Assembly (NCBI RefSeq): GCF_035222375.1
Contig: NC_085889.1
Coordinates: forward strand, 3,100,001-3,164,000
DNA: 64,000 nt
Direction of reading: 5' to 3'
DNA from: Podospora pseudocomata
Lineage: Eukaryota > Ascomycota > Sordariomycetes > Sordariales > Podosporaceae
The notes below the pieces were generated by a model. It had not been told where the DNA came from. It made no database searches and saw only the letters and a list, made by a program, of their open reading frames with translations. Positions 10,390-22,302 of this stretch are shown here, piece after piece. The translations under genes and the position numbers were made by a program. Positions within the stretch are counted from its first letter, which is position 1; the number at the start of each line of letters is the position of its first letter.

Positions 10390-12244
10390 ATGGCTCAAAT
10401 TACGAGGACGGGTTCTCCAGGCGAAGTCTCAGACATTCTACCACGATCCTCTACAAATACCTACCAGTATTCTCCCTTTTCAAAGGACGCCGAAAAATCT
10501 TCGATACGTTTAATTCGACTTCTTCCAGGATACCCAAGCTCGCCTGTCGTTGTAGAGCTTGTAACAGTTCCACTGGATCCAGGCAAAATACCGTATTATG
10601 AGGCCGTCTCGTATGTCTGGGGGACTTCATACCAGCAGTACGAAATAGCGTGTGATGGTCTGTCCATGGCTGTTAGTGAAAGTGCTCTGTTGGCCTTGAG
10701 ACGGTTTCGATTTGTTGATCATATCAGGTAGGTAGGTGAACCTCTATTTATGCTGGAAACCGAGGCTGATGCGACATGGCACGCGTTTCAGGCTTCTCTG
10801 GATCGATCAGATATGCATCAACCAGCAAGACGACAAGGAGAAGTCCTCCCAAGTCATGCTCATGGGCGAAATCTACGGAACTGCGAGCCAAGTCCTGGTC
10901 TATCTCGGGGAGGCCGACGACACAAGTGACAAAGCAATGGACTACATCTCTGAGCGACGCGCACAGCAGGAGGAATGGCCTCGTCAGTTTGTGGTCCAGG
11001 TCTTGTCACGTCCCTGGTTTAGCAGGGTCTGGATCCTTCAAGAGGTTGCTCTTGCCCACACATCACTGGTCATTTGTGGCGCCAAATGCGTGCCGTGGCC
11101 TTGTTTTCCCGAATGGTGGACACGAAACGAATTGCTACTCGGGCCCGAGGTCAACCCGCCGCCTGTCTTGTCATACGGACTCAGTGTCATGAAGCGCTTT
11201 ACGCTTTTACAGCAGCTTCACGATACCCGACATAGCAAGGCCACTCTGGCTCTTGACAAGATATACGCTCTCTTGGCGTTACTGCAGCCCGAAGACAGGA
11301 TTGGGGTTCTCGTGGATTACAGTTTGTCAACGGCCGAGGTGTACACCTCGGTCGCCAAATCAATCATCGAACGGACCAAATCATTGGCCATCCTGTCCGG
11401 AAAAGAAGAAAAGCCCTATGTCGAACGGGAAAGGCTGCCGTCCTGGGTGCCAGACTGGGGTACCGTCCCCTCCACCGTATCACTAGGGCTAGCCAACAAA
11501 TACCTCGACCCCTTCGACGCCGGAGGAAAGCCAGCCTGTCGAGTAAACATCAGCATCCCCCTAAACGGGCCACCAACGCTACACTGCCTCGGTATTACCT
11601 TTGACACGGTCAAGAAATTGTCTCTTTCCACCATGCGTCCCGGCCAAGACGCAGCCACCAACAACGTCGAAGTACTAGTAGATTGGCTAGACCTCATAAG
11701 CGGATCTTCAAGCTCTGTCGTGTCGGAAACCGCCGATTATCTGATTGGCCAATTTAACCAAAACCTCCGCGGCGTATCCTCATACTCCCGCAGCCCACCA
11801 CAACCTCCAAAATTCGCCTATTCACTATGGACAACAATACAAGCCCTCTCCACTCCCACCCTGCAGCTCGAGCCAGCTGAACTTCATGCAAGAAACAACC
11901 GCGGTGAACCCACCAGCAGCACCCTAAAATTCTGTTACGAACGCAAGCTCTTTCTCACCCACAGCGGTGCGCTCGGACTGGGCCCCCCTGATCTTCTCCA
12001 AGGCGACACCGTCGCCGTGCTGCTTGGAGCACCAGTGCCCCATATCCTACGAAGGCTCCCATCATCAGAACAGAACAACTCCGCCAACGTATATGCTCTC
12101 GTTGGCGAGTGTTTTGTCGACGGCATCATGGCCGGGGAGGCTCTCAACCACCTGCAGGATCAGCTCAAAGAGATGGGACATCGATGTCGTACGTTTGCAA
12201 AGAGCTGCTCCAACGCCCCATTGGAGACCTTTTGTATCCAGTAA
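10390..12244 (+). CDS. HET-domain protein, second copy type
   Basis: Two exons, 10390-10727 and 10792-12244, give 596 residues. The 64-nt intron joins ...VDHIR to LLWIDQICINQ in frame. The HET blocks are clear: YYEAVSYVWG, then LLWIDQICINQQDD, then QVMLMGEIYGTASQVLVYLGEADD, then RPWFSRVWILQEVA. The C-terminus carries the usual QGDTVAVLLGAPVPHILRR ... YALVGECFVDGIMAGE region of large fungal HET proteins. It belongs to a different HET subfamily from the gene at 4998 (IDQICINQ type rather than IDTCCIDK type), so it is not a recent duplicate. The gene looks intact. Confidence 0.92.
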
Positions 12245-12550
12245 TTTGTTAAGCTCTTTTTCTTTCTCTCTCACGTACGGTAAACACGGGACATTAAAAT
12301 GAGACAAAAGAGAAAATAAACTCGAGACTCTTTCACTTTTATTCTTGATTGGCTTGATGAGTGCCATCTACTACAATACATCATGCAGGTAGCTAATCCT
12401 GACAAGGTTTACTTCAACAATAAGCTACAAAATTCCGCCTTCCCTCAACCCCCAATCTCAATAACCATCCCAGGCCAGTATCGTGGCCACAAAAAAAAAC
12501 AGCAATAATCGTACATTCGCCGGATTCTTTCTCTATTTGCCCAAGAAGCT
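12245..12550. other. Convergent 3' flanks, no gene
   Basis: This AT-rich stretch lies between the HET gene and the minus-strand 2EXR gene. It holds only untranslated-type sequence with an A run near 12490. Nothing else is seen. Confidence 0.6.
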
Positions 12551-14173
12551 TCACCATCCATCAAGCCAATCATCCTCAGCGGATGTCCACTGCTGGTCTC
12601 CGGATGCTGTCGGCCAAGGCTCAGATATCGTCGTCTCAGCCCCCGCAGCCCCCACGGCCGTATTATTCGACAACGACTCCACCTCAGCCTCCCCCGTATC
12701 CGAATACCGCTGGCTCATCTTCACATTAGTGAGCGGCGACTCCCCCCGCAAAACATCCGATCGAATCTCCTCAGCCGACCGAGCCGGGATGTAGTCCCGC
12801 CAATCGAGCCCAAACTTCTTCTCGCGCCTGCCGTTGAACCGAGCCAAAACTGCCCCGAGCTCATCGTCCGTCTCTGTACCCTTGACATGGGCGAACCTGA
12901 GCACAGGCTTCCTTTTCTTTTCGTCTTGCTCTGTGGCGACTTGCAAGGCTTTCCAGCACTGAAACATCCCATAGAGAAAGCTGTTGGTTTCTTGCAGACC
13001 GCGGAAAACGGCGACACCGTCATCGAGAGACTCGGGTGTGTCGGCCCCTGAGACGGAAGGGGCGGGACTGTCTAGGCTCGAAGCTGACGCATTCGCCAAA
13101 GTCCCAGAATTGAGACTGGTTTGTTGAAGGAGACCCTCGACGTGTGTCAAACTTTGGGCGTGGCCATCATTTTGGTTGCCAGCCGGATGTGGAGGAACTG
13201 GAGGGGCGGCAGTGTTGGGGGTGTGGCTGGTGTGGGTGGTTGAACTATCGTGGTTCCATGGCTGATATTTCTCGCGGTCCGAGCACGAGGCGGCAAACGC
13301 CTCCATCTCCTCGTCGGTCCAGAAGCGAATCAAGTTGTAGGGCACCTCAGAGGTTTGGGCCCAGCGCTGGTTTTCATGGTGCGCAACGTCTTTGGCGACA
13401 CGGCCCAAGAAGCCGCTGGTTGACAGGCTGGGGCAGCGACTTGGCTTGCACAGGGCCGGGAGAGCGAAGACCTTCATGCTGATGGGTAGAAGGAGGACGA
13501 CCTCCTCGACCGTTTTCAACAAATTGTTGCTCATGCTAAGGTTTTCAAACATTGACCGATTGAAGCGTGAGCAGAAGATAGTTGCCGGGACCATGACCTT
13601 TTGAACTCCGTGGACATATGACTGAGCATCGACCGAGCTCATACGCAGCACCCCGATGGCATGGCCGGTAAAGAGAAGGTAGTCGCGATCAATGTGAACA
13701 TGGTTGTGGAGGGGGCTCTTGAAGCGTTCATCAGCAGAGCGACTTGACCGCGATGGGAACGCCCGACGGTTCCGGGTGTCTCGTTCAGTGGGAAGAAAGT
13801 GGAGCTCCTGGGGAGTATCCGCGTAAAACTGGTGGTTCTCCTCGTGGACCCTGCAGTCGGCCAGACATCTGAGAGCGACCTCACGACTCTTGACGCATGT
13901 CTGGGCCAAGACACGAGCCGAATGGATTTCTCGGGCCGGTGGTAGGAAGGTGGAGACCGGGATGATGCGAGGGACCTCATTGACCTCAAGTTCCATTGCC
14001 ATCTCCCAGACCATAACTTGGAGCTCGTCCGGGAGCTCTGGGAAGCGGGTGAATCGCCAAGCCGGGACGCTGGGGACCATGGCATCCATGTACAGGCGCA
14101 GATATTTATACGGGCCGTTTTGTGTGCCCGGCAATGGCTGATCATGCATGTTGGTGGGTTGTGGTGATGCCAT
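12551..14173 (-). CDS. 2EXR-domain protein
   Basis: 540 residues, single exon. The open frame extends to 14461, but the upstream 96 residues are low-complexity. The ATG at 14173 (MASPQPTNMHDQ) gives the usual short lead into the domain. Residues 41-75 read FTRFPELPDELQVMVWEMA...VPRIIPV, the F-x-x-F-P-x-L-P-x-E-L/W-x-x-A/PR-I pattern of the fungal 2EXR family. Members are very numerous in ascomycetes and none has a firm biochemical role. The rest is charged and Ser/Pro-rich, with no membrane segment. Very likely a real gene; its function is unknown. Confidence 0.85.
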   Translation of the reverse strand: MASPQPTNMHDQPLPGTQNGPYKYLRLYMDAMVPSVPAWRFTRFPELPDELQVMVWEMAMELEVNEVPRIIPVSTFLPPAREIHSARVLAQTCVKSREVALRCLADCRVHEENHQFYADTPQELHFLPTERDTRNRRAFPSRSSRSADERFKSPLHNHVHIDRDYLLFTGHAIGVLRMSSVDAQSYVHGVQKVMVPATIFCSRFNRSMFENLSMSNNLLKTVEEVVLLLPISMKVFALPALCKPSRCPSLSTSGFLGRVAKDVAHHENQRWAQTSEVPYNLIRFWTDEEMEAFAASCSDREKYQPWNHDSSTTHTSHTPNTAAPPVPPHPAGNQNDGHAQSLTHVEGLLQQTSLNSGTLANASASSLDSPAPSVSGADTPESLDDGVAVFRGLQETNSFLYGMFQCWKALQVATEQDEKKRKPVLRFAHVKGTETDDELGAVLARFNGRREKKFGLDWRDYIPARSAEEIRSDVLRGESPLTNVKMSQRYSDTGEAEVESLSNNTAVGAAGAETTISEPWPTASGDQQWTSAEDDWLDGW

Positions 14174-15470
14174 TGTTATCTCTGGCAGATGGCGGATGGC
14201 GGATGGAGAGGTGGTGATCCGGGAACTGGGCGTGTTTGGTTTCGTCTGGTTCGATTGTGGGTGAAAAATGAAAAGCGACGATGCCGAGCTAAAGCGGCAA
14301 CGGGACCGCAAGAGGGAGAGAAGGTGACGCAACGTCAAAACAGCAGGCCACAGCAGAGAAGGGCAGGGTAATGGTAGACCGTAGGGAAGGCGATAAAGCG
14401 AATTGGTCGTAGTCGAGTAAGGAAGCCTCCTCTCATTGCCGAATTCTCCCGAGCTACTCAAGTGTTGATATGGCCCGGTTTGCGTTGCTCAGACAGGCCA
14501 CAGGTTGTCTGGTGTCCCGTGATTGCATCGAAAAGCTTGGCGGTCGGGCCGACGATCTGCGGAGAACAATGGGGATGGGACCCGCGGGTGCTCCGCTTTG
14601 CGCCGGTTGCAATCATGCAAGGACATCGACATGGTATTCCTGGCGGGCAGTCTGGAACAGCAATGATGAGGAAGAGAGATGCAATTATTTCACGGAAGAA
14701 AGGAGGACGGGACACGGAAAAGAAAGATAAGATAACCAATGCACCATTCGCCAAACCACGTGCATGTGGGTGATCCGTGCAGTGTTCCACAGGGCTGCTC
14801 AGATCTCACATCCGCCCCCACCTCACTGAAGAAAGGCTCTACACATCTTCTTCTAGGCTTCCAGGTTCTCACACATTCATGAGACAAGCTGAAATGGGTC
14901 TTGTTCTGCTTTGTTTACTTGTATTTTGATATATCACGACCAAGAATAAAGATTATATCAGTCACGTCATAAACCTCACCTCCTCAGAGCCTACTCTCTC
15001 CCAGCCGCAGCCCTACACAGTGTTTCACAAGTCTCGATTGGCTGTCCTTGTTGCCGGATAGCATTCAAAAAACTCAGCCCCCTCCAAGCCCCAGGTAAAA
15101 TCGGGACTGCTGCGGCACAGCGCCAGAAGCAAGCCCAGTCAATGCCTTCAACCTCGAACTCTCGCATTTCAACCGTCGCACCCACCTGTTGCGCTGCATA
15201 CGCTCCCAAATTAAGCATACTCTATCCCGCGCAAACCAGGCCCCCAGAGAATGTGGCGTCACAGAGGTTGTTGCTGCGGTCCCATCCCGCTTGGGGCCGG
15301 CGCCGAGTCAAAATGATAAGCTTCCAGCTCCCAGGAGAGACATTTGGCTACCGTCTTTTGCTTCCCCAAGCCTAAGCTCCCAACTAAAACACCAGGCTGT
15401 ACTCATGTGTGGCCTCTTTCATTTCAACCCAACCCAACACCAGACAGGGTGAACTTGCGCCATCAGCGGC
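14174..15470. other. Divergent upstream region, no gene seen
   Basis: This lies between the divergent 2EXR gene and the membrane protein gene. Short frames exist on both strands but none exceeds about 110 codons or looks like a protein. The region presumably holds both promoters. Confidence 0.55.
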
Positions 15471-17266
15471 ATGGAGAACCCCACACTCTACAACCCAACC
15501 AACATTACCCACCTCTCCAACCTCAGCATATCTTACCTTGCAGATGTGCTTCTCGCCAAAGGCAACAATGCCACCCGCGACGGCTTCGGCTGCCGCCCCG
15601 CCTCCTTAATCCTTCCGCTTGACAATTTATCCATTTTGGAACTCGAACCCAACCCTGATATCCACATGAACCTCACCGTGGGGGTCAATCCAACCCAGCT
15701 TGATCCCGGGGTCTCTCAGCTGAGGGATATGGCGAGGGGTCTTTTTCCTTATCCTCTGAATGAGTCTGGCGTCGGAGATGTCGTCAACTGGTGGACTGAC
15801 AACACCGAAAACCACCCAGCTGACACCAAGCGGTTCTTGGGCGCTGTGGTCAACATGTGTGGAGGAGAGTACTGCCGCTCAGGAAAAGTCACTGTCGGCA
15901 ACCCAGATATTGTCGGGATAGGGGTATGTTCCTTGCCCAACATCATCGCTTAGCACCCTGACTGACATCACCACAGATGATAGTAGCCATAGGAATGCTC
16001 CTCTGCCTCACCGTTGCCTTCTCCCTCTTATCCTTCGGCCCTTTGATCGACGTCGTTGCCCGCGCCCCTTACACCACCCGCAAAACCCGCTTCTCCCTCC
16101 GCGTCTCCTGCATCGGCACCGTCGACGAGCTCTTCTCGGCCGTGTTTGTCTTTGCCCTGGCCGTCATAGTCTCAACGTTTGTCTTTCGGTACCGAACCGA
16201 CACCCGCTTCGATGCGCTCATGGCCAACGCGCTAAGCCAGCTCTGCAGCACCACTGTCATCATGCTCGCCGCGGCGTACTGGTGTCACAACCAGCACCGG
16301 CCGCACGCTACCGGGTCGGTGTTTCTCATTGCCGTCCTCACCATCGCCCTGTATGTCACCCATGCAGGAGTTGCAAACATGAGGGCGAGTGAAGCCGAGA
16401 TGGCATGCGGCATAGGCAAACAGAGGGTCAGTCTTATGAAAGGCGACCCCTTTGACATGGAGAAATTCCACTTTGTTCCCGTGGGCTTTGGGAGCTGGTT
16501 TCTGGCCTTGATTGGTGCCGTGTTTCACCACCCGTGGATGAATAGGTTCAGGCCGACCAAGGACCACAAGATGATTTGGAGGATCCTGTGGAAGACGGTG
16601 GGCAGCTTCCCTACCGTGTTCGGCCTGATTGGACTGGCCGTATACATGGCGTATTTTATGAATACGTGGCAGCTGATGAAGGAGAATTACGGAAAGACTT
16701 TTAGTCAGAATGTCAAAGAGTGGGGTTTTGGACAGTATCTGGCTGTGTTTACCTGGGTGCCGCCGATTCTGACGTTTGGACACTTGTTTATCTCTGGGAT
16801 GGAGAAGGCGATTGAGCAGAGGTTGCCGTATGGATGGACGGCCGTTAAACTCCACGGTTCAGTCGACTACCGCGGTGATGATAGGAAGGATGATGATCAG
16901 GGGGGGAGTAATTGGACAGGAAGTCGGAGCTCGCGAAGTCGTGTGCGGGAGGTGGACAGTTTGGCACAGAGGCACGAGATGGGGGAATTGTTGAACACAT
17001 CGCCAAAGACGAAGACAGCGACGCCGCAGGAGATGATTTACCCATTTCCCGAACAGAGGCCGGGGCAAGTGGCGAGTCCGATCATCCCGTTTCCAGAGGG
17101 TCCTGGGCAGATGCCAACAGCGTATACGCCAGGGAGTTTGTATGATCCGGCGCATCCTCAAAGGTCCCCGAGATTCGCATATAACAATGGGGCGGGTCTG
17201 GAAGCCAACACGGGGTATCCTGCCACGCCTACGGACGCGCCTGGCTATCATGAGCCACGGCATTGA
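15471..17266 (+). CDS. Seven-helix fungal membrane protein, function unknown
   Basis: Two exons, 15471-15923 and 15977-17266, give 580 residues. The 53-nt intron (GTATGT...CTGAC...ACAG) is phase 0. The N-terminal 150 residues carry several N-x-S/T sites and cysteines and look extracellular (GNPDIVGIG just before the first helix). Seven hydrophobic segments follow: MIVAIGMLLCLTVAFSLL, the FSAVFVFALAVIVSTFVF region, the STTVIMLAAAYW region, the FLIAVLTIALYVTHAGV region, GFGSWFLALIGAVFH, TVFGLIGLAVYMAYFM and YLAVFTWVPPILTFGHLF. The C-terminal 130 residues are disordered and polar. The layout matches a family of uncharacterised fungal integral membrane proteins. The topology suggests a receptor-like or channel-like role, but there is no direct evidence. 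Confidence 0.8.
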
Positions 17267-17413
17267 TGTACGACTACTGTATTGGTGTTATCATTATTGG
17301 GTATACCCGGTTGGAGACAGGAGTCTGGAAAGAAGGGGGCATATGCCAAGATTTTGCTAGATTTACCAAGAGATCCTACTACATTTCACTCTACCACCAC
17401 ACCCCTAGGCTGC

Positions 17414-19158
17414 CTACTCATGCAACCTCCAATAATACTCCCCCACGTGCTTCCCATCCAGCACCCGTTTAAAAATCTCATGATTAAACTTGGACACCGA
17501 ATCCAGTCCCGCCCCAGGCGGGTCCCACACGGCAAACACCACATCGGTCCACCAATCCACCGCAAACTCATCCTCCCTCAACACCTCCAACCAGCACAAC
17601 GCCACATCCTCGGCCGGGTTCTTGTACCTCCTCCCGCACCCCACCGCCCCAAGAACCAACCTAGTATGCCTGTGCATCCCCGCCACCCTCAGCGTCAACC
17701 TCATCCTCATCTTGAGCCTTTCTCTGTCAGTATACCGATGAAAAGCCTGCTTCGGCCTCGTCCTCCCCAGCCCAGCAGGCACCATGTAGGTTTTTGTCTC
17801 GGGGCGGTACTGCGCCCCCATCGTGATGGCCGCCACGACGGGCAAATTCTCGGGGTGGTCCAGATCGAGGAAGCGACCGGACGTGTCCCGACGAACAACT
17901 TCAACGTACGGATTGTAGAGCACAGAGGTGTTCATTCCCACCGGGTGCCGCCCCCGTTCTAGACTCATCCCGAGAGAAGTCCTATAGCACAGACTCTCGC
18001 TCTGAGAGAAATCCCCGTGTCTACTACCCCGCCTCTCGTTCCCGGAGGGGCGGTCTACGTCGCTAAAGTTGAGGATTAATGGCCTGAACCGGACTGGCTG
18101 TCCGTCTTTGGGGAGGGGAGGTGGGTCCCGCTCGGGGAGAGAGAGGGCCGCTTCAAGGGTGTCCATGTTGACTACTTTGACGGTTACTTGTGGGTTTTTG
18201 GCCGGGCGGATGGAGGGGTCGAGGCGGGTGGTGTTGGTGAAGTCGAATTGTTCGCATGTTTGGGCGTGGGAGGTGCGGCCGAGGCGGGTGAGGATGGAGG
18301 GGAGGACGCGGCGGGTTTCGGGGCTGAGGGCGGTGAGGTGGGCGCGGAGGATGGGGTTGATGGAGGGGTCGATTTGGGGCGGGGGGCTTGAGGGGGAGGG
18401 ATCTGATTTGTTTGGCGGGGAGGAGGGGGACCGCGACCGCGGCCGCGACTTGGACCTGGACCCGCGGGAACAGAGGGCTCGGAGGGTTCAGAGTAGTCGG
18501 TTACTGACTCTACGTAGGGGGCTGGGGGGCGAGGGCCGCGGGGTCGGAGGGGTGCCAGGGGGGGTGCGGGGGGCAGGTTGAGGTAGGGGACTGGTGGTGC
18601 TGGGCGGTAATCCTGTGGAGGAGGGTAGGTCACCGGGCGGGACGAAGGGGCAGGGCGAGTAGGTCTTGGAAGCGCAGGGAGGGATTGAGGTCTAAGTCCT
18701 GGAGCTGGAGGCGAACGTCTCATTGTTGGAGGTGACCGTCTAATTGTTGGAGGCGAACGTCGATCACCGTGAACAGGATCAGTTTTGCTAATAGGGACAG
18801 GACGTCTCGCAATCAGAGGAGGAGGTCTGCCAGAAGGGAGAGGTGGTCTCCTATTGGAACCCTCAGCTCTGGCAGGGGAAAGAGCAGGTCTTGGACCCAT
18901 AGGCAAGGCGTAAATATCAATTGCTGATGGTAGCATGTGGCGAGGCCCCCCGCCGACGCGCCTTTGGCGTTGCCATCTCCCGGGAGGGTTGTAATCAACC
19001 GGTTGAGGTACCCTGGGGTTAACATGATATCTGCGTCTGGCCTCGTCTGGGTTCAGCCTATGATCCCAGCCATCTGGCTCCTGCCGGTCCTGTGGCACGC
19101 TATCACCTCTGAAGCTGCCAAAAACCCTCCTACTCGTGCTGAAGGGAGATAAAACCAT
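17414..19158 (-). CDS. Macrodomain-like PARG-type protein (TIGR02452/DUF2263)
   Basis: Proposed exons are 19158-18505 and 18448-17414, giving 562 residues. A 56-nt intron is needed because the proline-rich first frame and the domain frame differ. The exact splice sites are less sure than elsewhere. The N-terminal 220 residues are Pro/Arg-rich, with three RRSPPT-type heptads (about 18707-18770), then an SR-rich stretch. The domain runs from LSPETRRVLPSILTRLGRTS through LILNFSDVDRPSGN, SESLCYRTSL, NPYVEVVRR, VAAITMGAQ, LVLGAVGCGRRYKNPAEDVA and WWTDVVFAVWD. These blocks match microbial-type poly(ADP-ribose) glycohydrolases of the TIGR02452 family. The signature GGG...QEE is changed to SGN...QSE: the second glutamate is kept and the glycine loop is lost. 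The protein may therefore bind ADP-ribose with weak or no hydrolysis. Confidence 0.75.
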
Positions 19159-19737
19159 TATAGATTATGTGTACCCGAACAGCTGGCGATGACCCTCTTT
19201 TGCAACTGAGGTCGTTAAAACATGTTCAGTGAAAGGAATTGTCTAGCCTTGGGCCGAGGGGCCCGTCAGCATCTTCCAAGTGCCAGCACAAAGACACTCG
19301 AGGTATGGTGAAAGGAAAACTATGTCCAAGAACAGCCACAAAGACACAATGTGTGGGCCCTCTGAACGTTCTGGGTCGGAAGCTCCTCAAACAATGCTGC
19401 CAGATTGGGAATCTCTAGTAAGTGAGTCTTTGTTCAATCATGCCCAACAGCCACTTGGCGACAGCCACCACAATTCACATATCGAGGTGGGGAGTTGAGG
19501 TAGTCGGTGTTAGTAGCCCACCTAGGTTCTTGTTTCATTATGCATTAGAGCAAGCTCTGTGAACCTTGGAGGGCCCACTTAGGTACAATTATTCAACATT
19601 TCACCGTCAAAATCCGTAACGATTAAAACTCAAAGCCCAGTGTATTTGGTTAGAGACTAGCGAGATCAACTCCTGCTGCCAAGTCCCGGGAACACTCCGG
19701 CATCCCTAGTACCTATGTCGCGGATAACGAGTTGTAA
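19159..19737. other. Intergenic region, no gene seen
   Basis: It holds the upstream region of the minus-strand PARG-like gene and the 3' flank of the first small secreted protein gene. Small frames only. Confidence 0.55.
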
Positions 19738-20473
19738 TCAGCAGACATCCCCACGAACAAGAACATTCCAATGGTCATCGTAGCTGCCGCGCCCCTTGGA
19801 ATCGTGACCCCGGTTAGTCTTACACGCTTCGTTTACAGCTGATGCGCCATCAGCGATATCATTCCACGTGAGTTCCTTCTCGACGGTATCCTATTCCTGA
19901 TTAGCAGATATCAAAGGTAGGAATCTGGGCCTTGGACAACTTACATCATTGCACCAATAGATGGCCGAGTTCCAAGAACAGCTAACACGCCCGCAATTGT
20001 TTGGGCCTGGGCCGTTCTTCGGCTTGCCAGTGATACTACGCAGGTAGTTGATACCCCACACGATGGTAACCTTGTCTGCGTACTTGTAGTCCACGTTACA
20101 GTCGATGTCGTCCGGGTCGTCAAGGTTGGCCGTGGAGTCCAAGCTGGCACTATCGCCTGGGGGAGGAGTCACCCGGGCCTGGAAGGTGGCGTTCCAGTCG
20201 GAGTAGCTGGCGTCCATCTGGGCGATGGCCTCCTGAATAGTGCCGGTCACTGTAACGGTGGCGCCAGTGGGGTCGTCGAGGTTGACGGGAAGGTCCCAGG
20301 AGATCGGGACTATGCCGTAGCCCGAGACGGAGCCCGGCTGTTCATCGAGGGAGGTGGGAGCGGTATGAACAGCCTGTAAGACATGTTAACTGGTGAACTG
20401 TATTCATATCGCCTAGAGAACTTACGCTGATCAGGGCCAGAAAACCGGCGAAGATGGTGGAAATGGACAACAT
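19738..20473 (-). CDS. Small secreted six-cysteine protein, copy A
   Basis: Three exons (20473-20426, 20373-19945, 19890-19738) give 209 residues. Splicing puts a signal peptide at the front (MLSISTIFAGFLALIS, then AVHTAPTS) and a WNV-type end at the back. Mature-chain cysteines number six. Four lie in DIDCNV, NNCGRVSCSW and YWCND, and two near the end (NEACKT, GDVC), enough for three disulfides. The core PGPNNCGRVSCSWNSAIYWCND is typical of a family of fungal secreted proteins without known biochemistry, some of which are effector candidates. The gene is a tandem duplicate of the gene at 21432-22185, with the same exon phases. Not recognised as any named toxin. Confidence 0.82.
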
Positions 20474-20596
20474 TGTGTCCGTGTGTTCAAGTTGTAGATT
20501 TGTGGCTGTTGGTTGTTGTTTATCGATGGTAGTGGGGAAGTGCTCTTGAGTGCGGTAGTGGAAAAGAAAAAGGGCGAAGGAGGGTAGAAAGGCAAG

Positions 20597-20604
20597 TATA
20601 TATA
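20597..20604 (-). promoter_or_regulatory. TATA box of secreted protein copy A
   Basis: TATATATA lies about 125-130 bp upstream of the start at 20473. Copy B has the same octamer at nearly the same distance from its start, so the promoter appears to be part of the duplicated unit. Confidence 0.55.
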
Positions 20605-20605
20605 C

Positions 20606-21431
20606 AGTTGAGGAGAGAGTTGACGAGTCGGTGGGACTACTTCGGTCGGCCCCAAAACTCCACCACTGCTCTTCAGACGATGCCTTAGGCGGAGTTCATA
20701 TGACCGGCACCCGATCTTTCCGGAGCAGATACGCCGCTTCGTTACCCCACTTGGAGCCATAAATCCCCTGATATGCCTTTGTTGACTGTTGTGCTGGTGC
20801 TCTTGATCTGGGTCTAATGACACCCACATTGCCCCAACGGTGAGCTCATGGTTCCCGTTGTATGGGGCAGGAGTACCGGGACTACGTAACAGGAGCAACC
20901 AGCGCTGCACGCCTGTGTGTTTACCGGGTATCTTGATCTACAAGTGGGCCTTCAGTCCTACCAGTTGACTGTCCATTGCATCACTCTCAACAAGATATAC
21001 ACCTGCGAGGGAGTCATGTAACGGGGGAGACGGTTGCAATGGGTGGGTTGACAACTTCGAGATCCTTGTTATATGGTACTTTATATAGGATCTCGGTGGC
21101 TACTTGGTGTGACCGCCATTGTGAGTGATATTTGACTAAGTGATGGTAGTGTCAGTGGTGCATAAGGTATGGCGTAAGAAGGCCATGCACAAATATAGCT
21201 GGATGATGTACACGTGGCAATTGCCTTAGGGCTAACTTCAACAAGTAGGTAGGTATAATCGCATTTCAATTCCTCGTGCTTCAGATGCTATTTAACAGCT
21301 TTTCCACTTCCTACATGTTTCACTTGCCCGTAACTCAGCGTATTCGGTCACAGACCAACGAGATAAATTCCTGCTATAGTCGCTTATAGAGTCCTCCAAC
21401 TATCCCTAATGTTGCCGACAACTTGCCCCAT
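20606..21431. other. Intergenic region between the two secreted-protein copies
   Basis: No gene is seen. It contains the distal promoter of copy A and the 3' flank of copy B. Parts are AT-rich. No mobile-element ends were found. Confidence 0.5.
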
Positions 21432-22185
21432 TTAACAGCTGTCGTTGTCATAACGAACAATCACGTTCCACTTGTCCTTGTAGAAAGCCTGACCCTTGAC
21501 ATACTGGGCATCCCGAGAGCACTTCTGGAGGATGTACAAAGTCCCATCGGCAATATTATTCCAGCCAACCTCCTTCTCCGTGTCGTTCTGTTTCATGGTC
21601 AGCAGCAGCCCCACGATTAATGACAAGATAAACTCACGTCGTTGCACCACCAAATAGCCGACTGCCAAGAGCAGGAAACACGACCGCACTCGCCAGGGCC
21701 GGGGCCGTTCTTGGCCGAGCCAGTCAGACCACGGAGGTATTCAATGCCGCGGAGAATAGAAAGCTGGCCAGCCTCCTTCCACTGGTCAAGCTTGCAAATG
21801 TAGGACTCGGGATCATCAAGAGCCGCAAGATCAAAGGCGCCGCTGTCAACGGTGGGGGGAGGGGGCAGGTGAGCTTGGAAAGTTTCGTTCCAGCCGGGGT
21901 AAGTGGCATCCATCTGGGCGATAGCCTCCTCGATGGTGCCGGTCACTTCGACGGTAGCGCCAGTAGGGTCGTCAGCCTTGAGGGGGAGCTCCCAGGTAAT
22001 GGGAACGGTGGCGTAGCTCGAAACATCGGGCTGGTCAGAGCGGATGGATGCAAATCCAGGGGCGCCCTGGGCAACCTGGGGTGGCTGTTAGCAACCTGGG
22101 GCTTTGAATCCTGGTTCAGTTACGATCAAAAACGTACACTGGCGAGAGCCAGGCCGCTGGCAATGAAAGCAGAGATGGAAAGCAT
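21432..22185 (-). CDS. Small secreted six-cysteine protein, copy B
   Basis: Three exons (22185-22138, 22075-21638, 21587-21432) give 213 residues. The signal peptide is MLSISAFIASGLALAS followed by VAQGAPGFA. As in copy A the mature chain has the six cysteines in YICKLD, GECGRVSCSW, WWCND, QKCSRD and the C-terminal NDSC. The C-terminal exon reads TEKEVGWNNIADG...KDKWNVIVR and aligns with EKELTWNDIADG...DDHWNVLVR of copy A. Introns sit at the same places with the same phases, so the pair arose by tandem duplication. The two mature proteins have diverged well beyond half of their loop residues while keeping all cysteines. This fits a defence, killer or effector-type role, but that is inference. 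Confidence 0.82.
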
Positions 22186-22302
22186 TGTGATGGGTGAAGT
22201 TCAGAGTGGGTCTTGCGGCTGTCGTTGTGAATGGGAGACTGGAAGTTGTTGTCGAGGCTGGTTGTGGAAAAAGAAGAGGTCCAAGGGAGACAGGTTGCAA
22301 AG

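Noticed and set aside
12551-14461. The longer N-terminus of the 2EXR protein
   Set aside because: The 96 extra residues are low-complexity and precede an ATG that fits the family. No signal peptide or conserved block is there.
18184-19158. A 324-codon minus-strand frame as a separate proline-rich gene
   Set aside because: Its last 100 codons overlap, in another frame, conserved residues of the PARG-like domain (LSPETRRVLPSILTRLGRTS). The frame is therefore real only up to a splice site near 18505.
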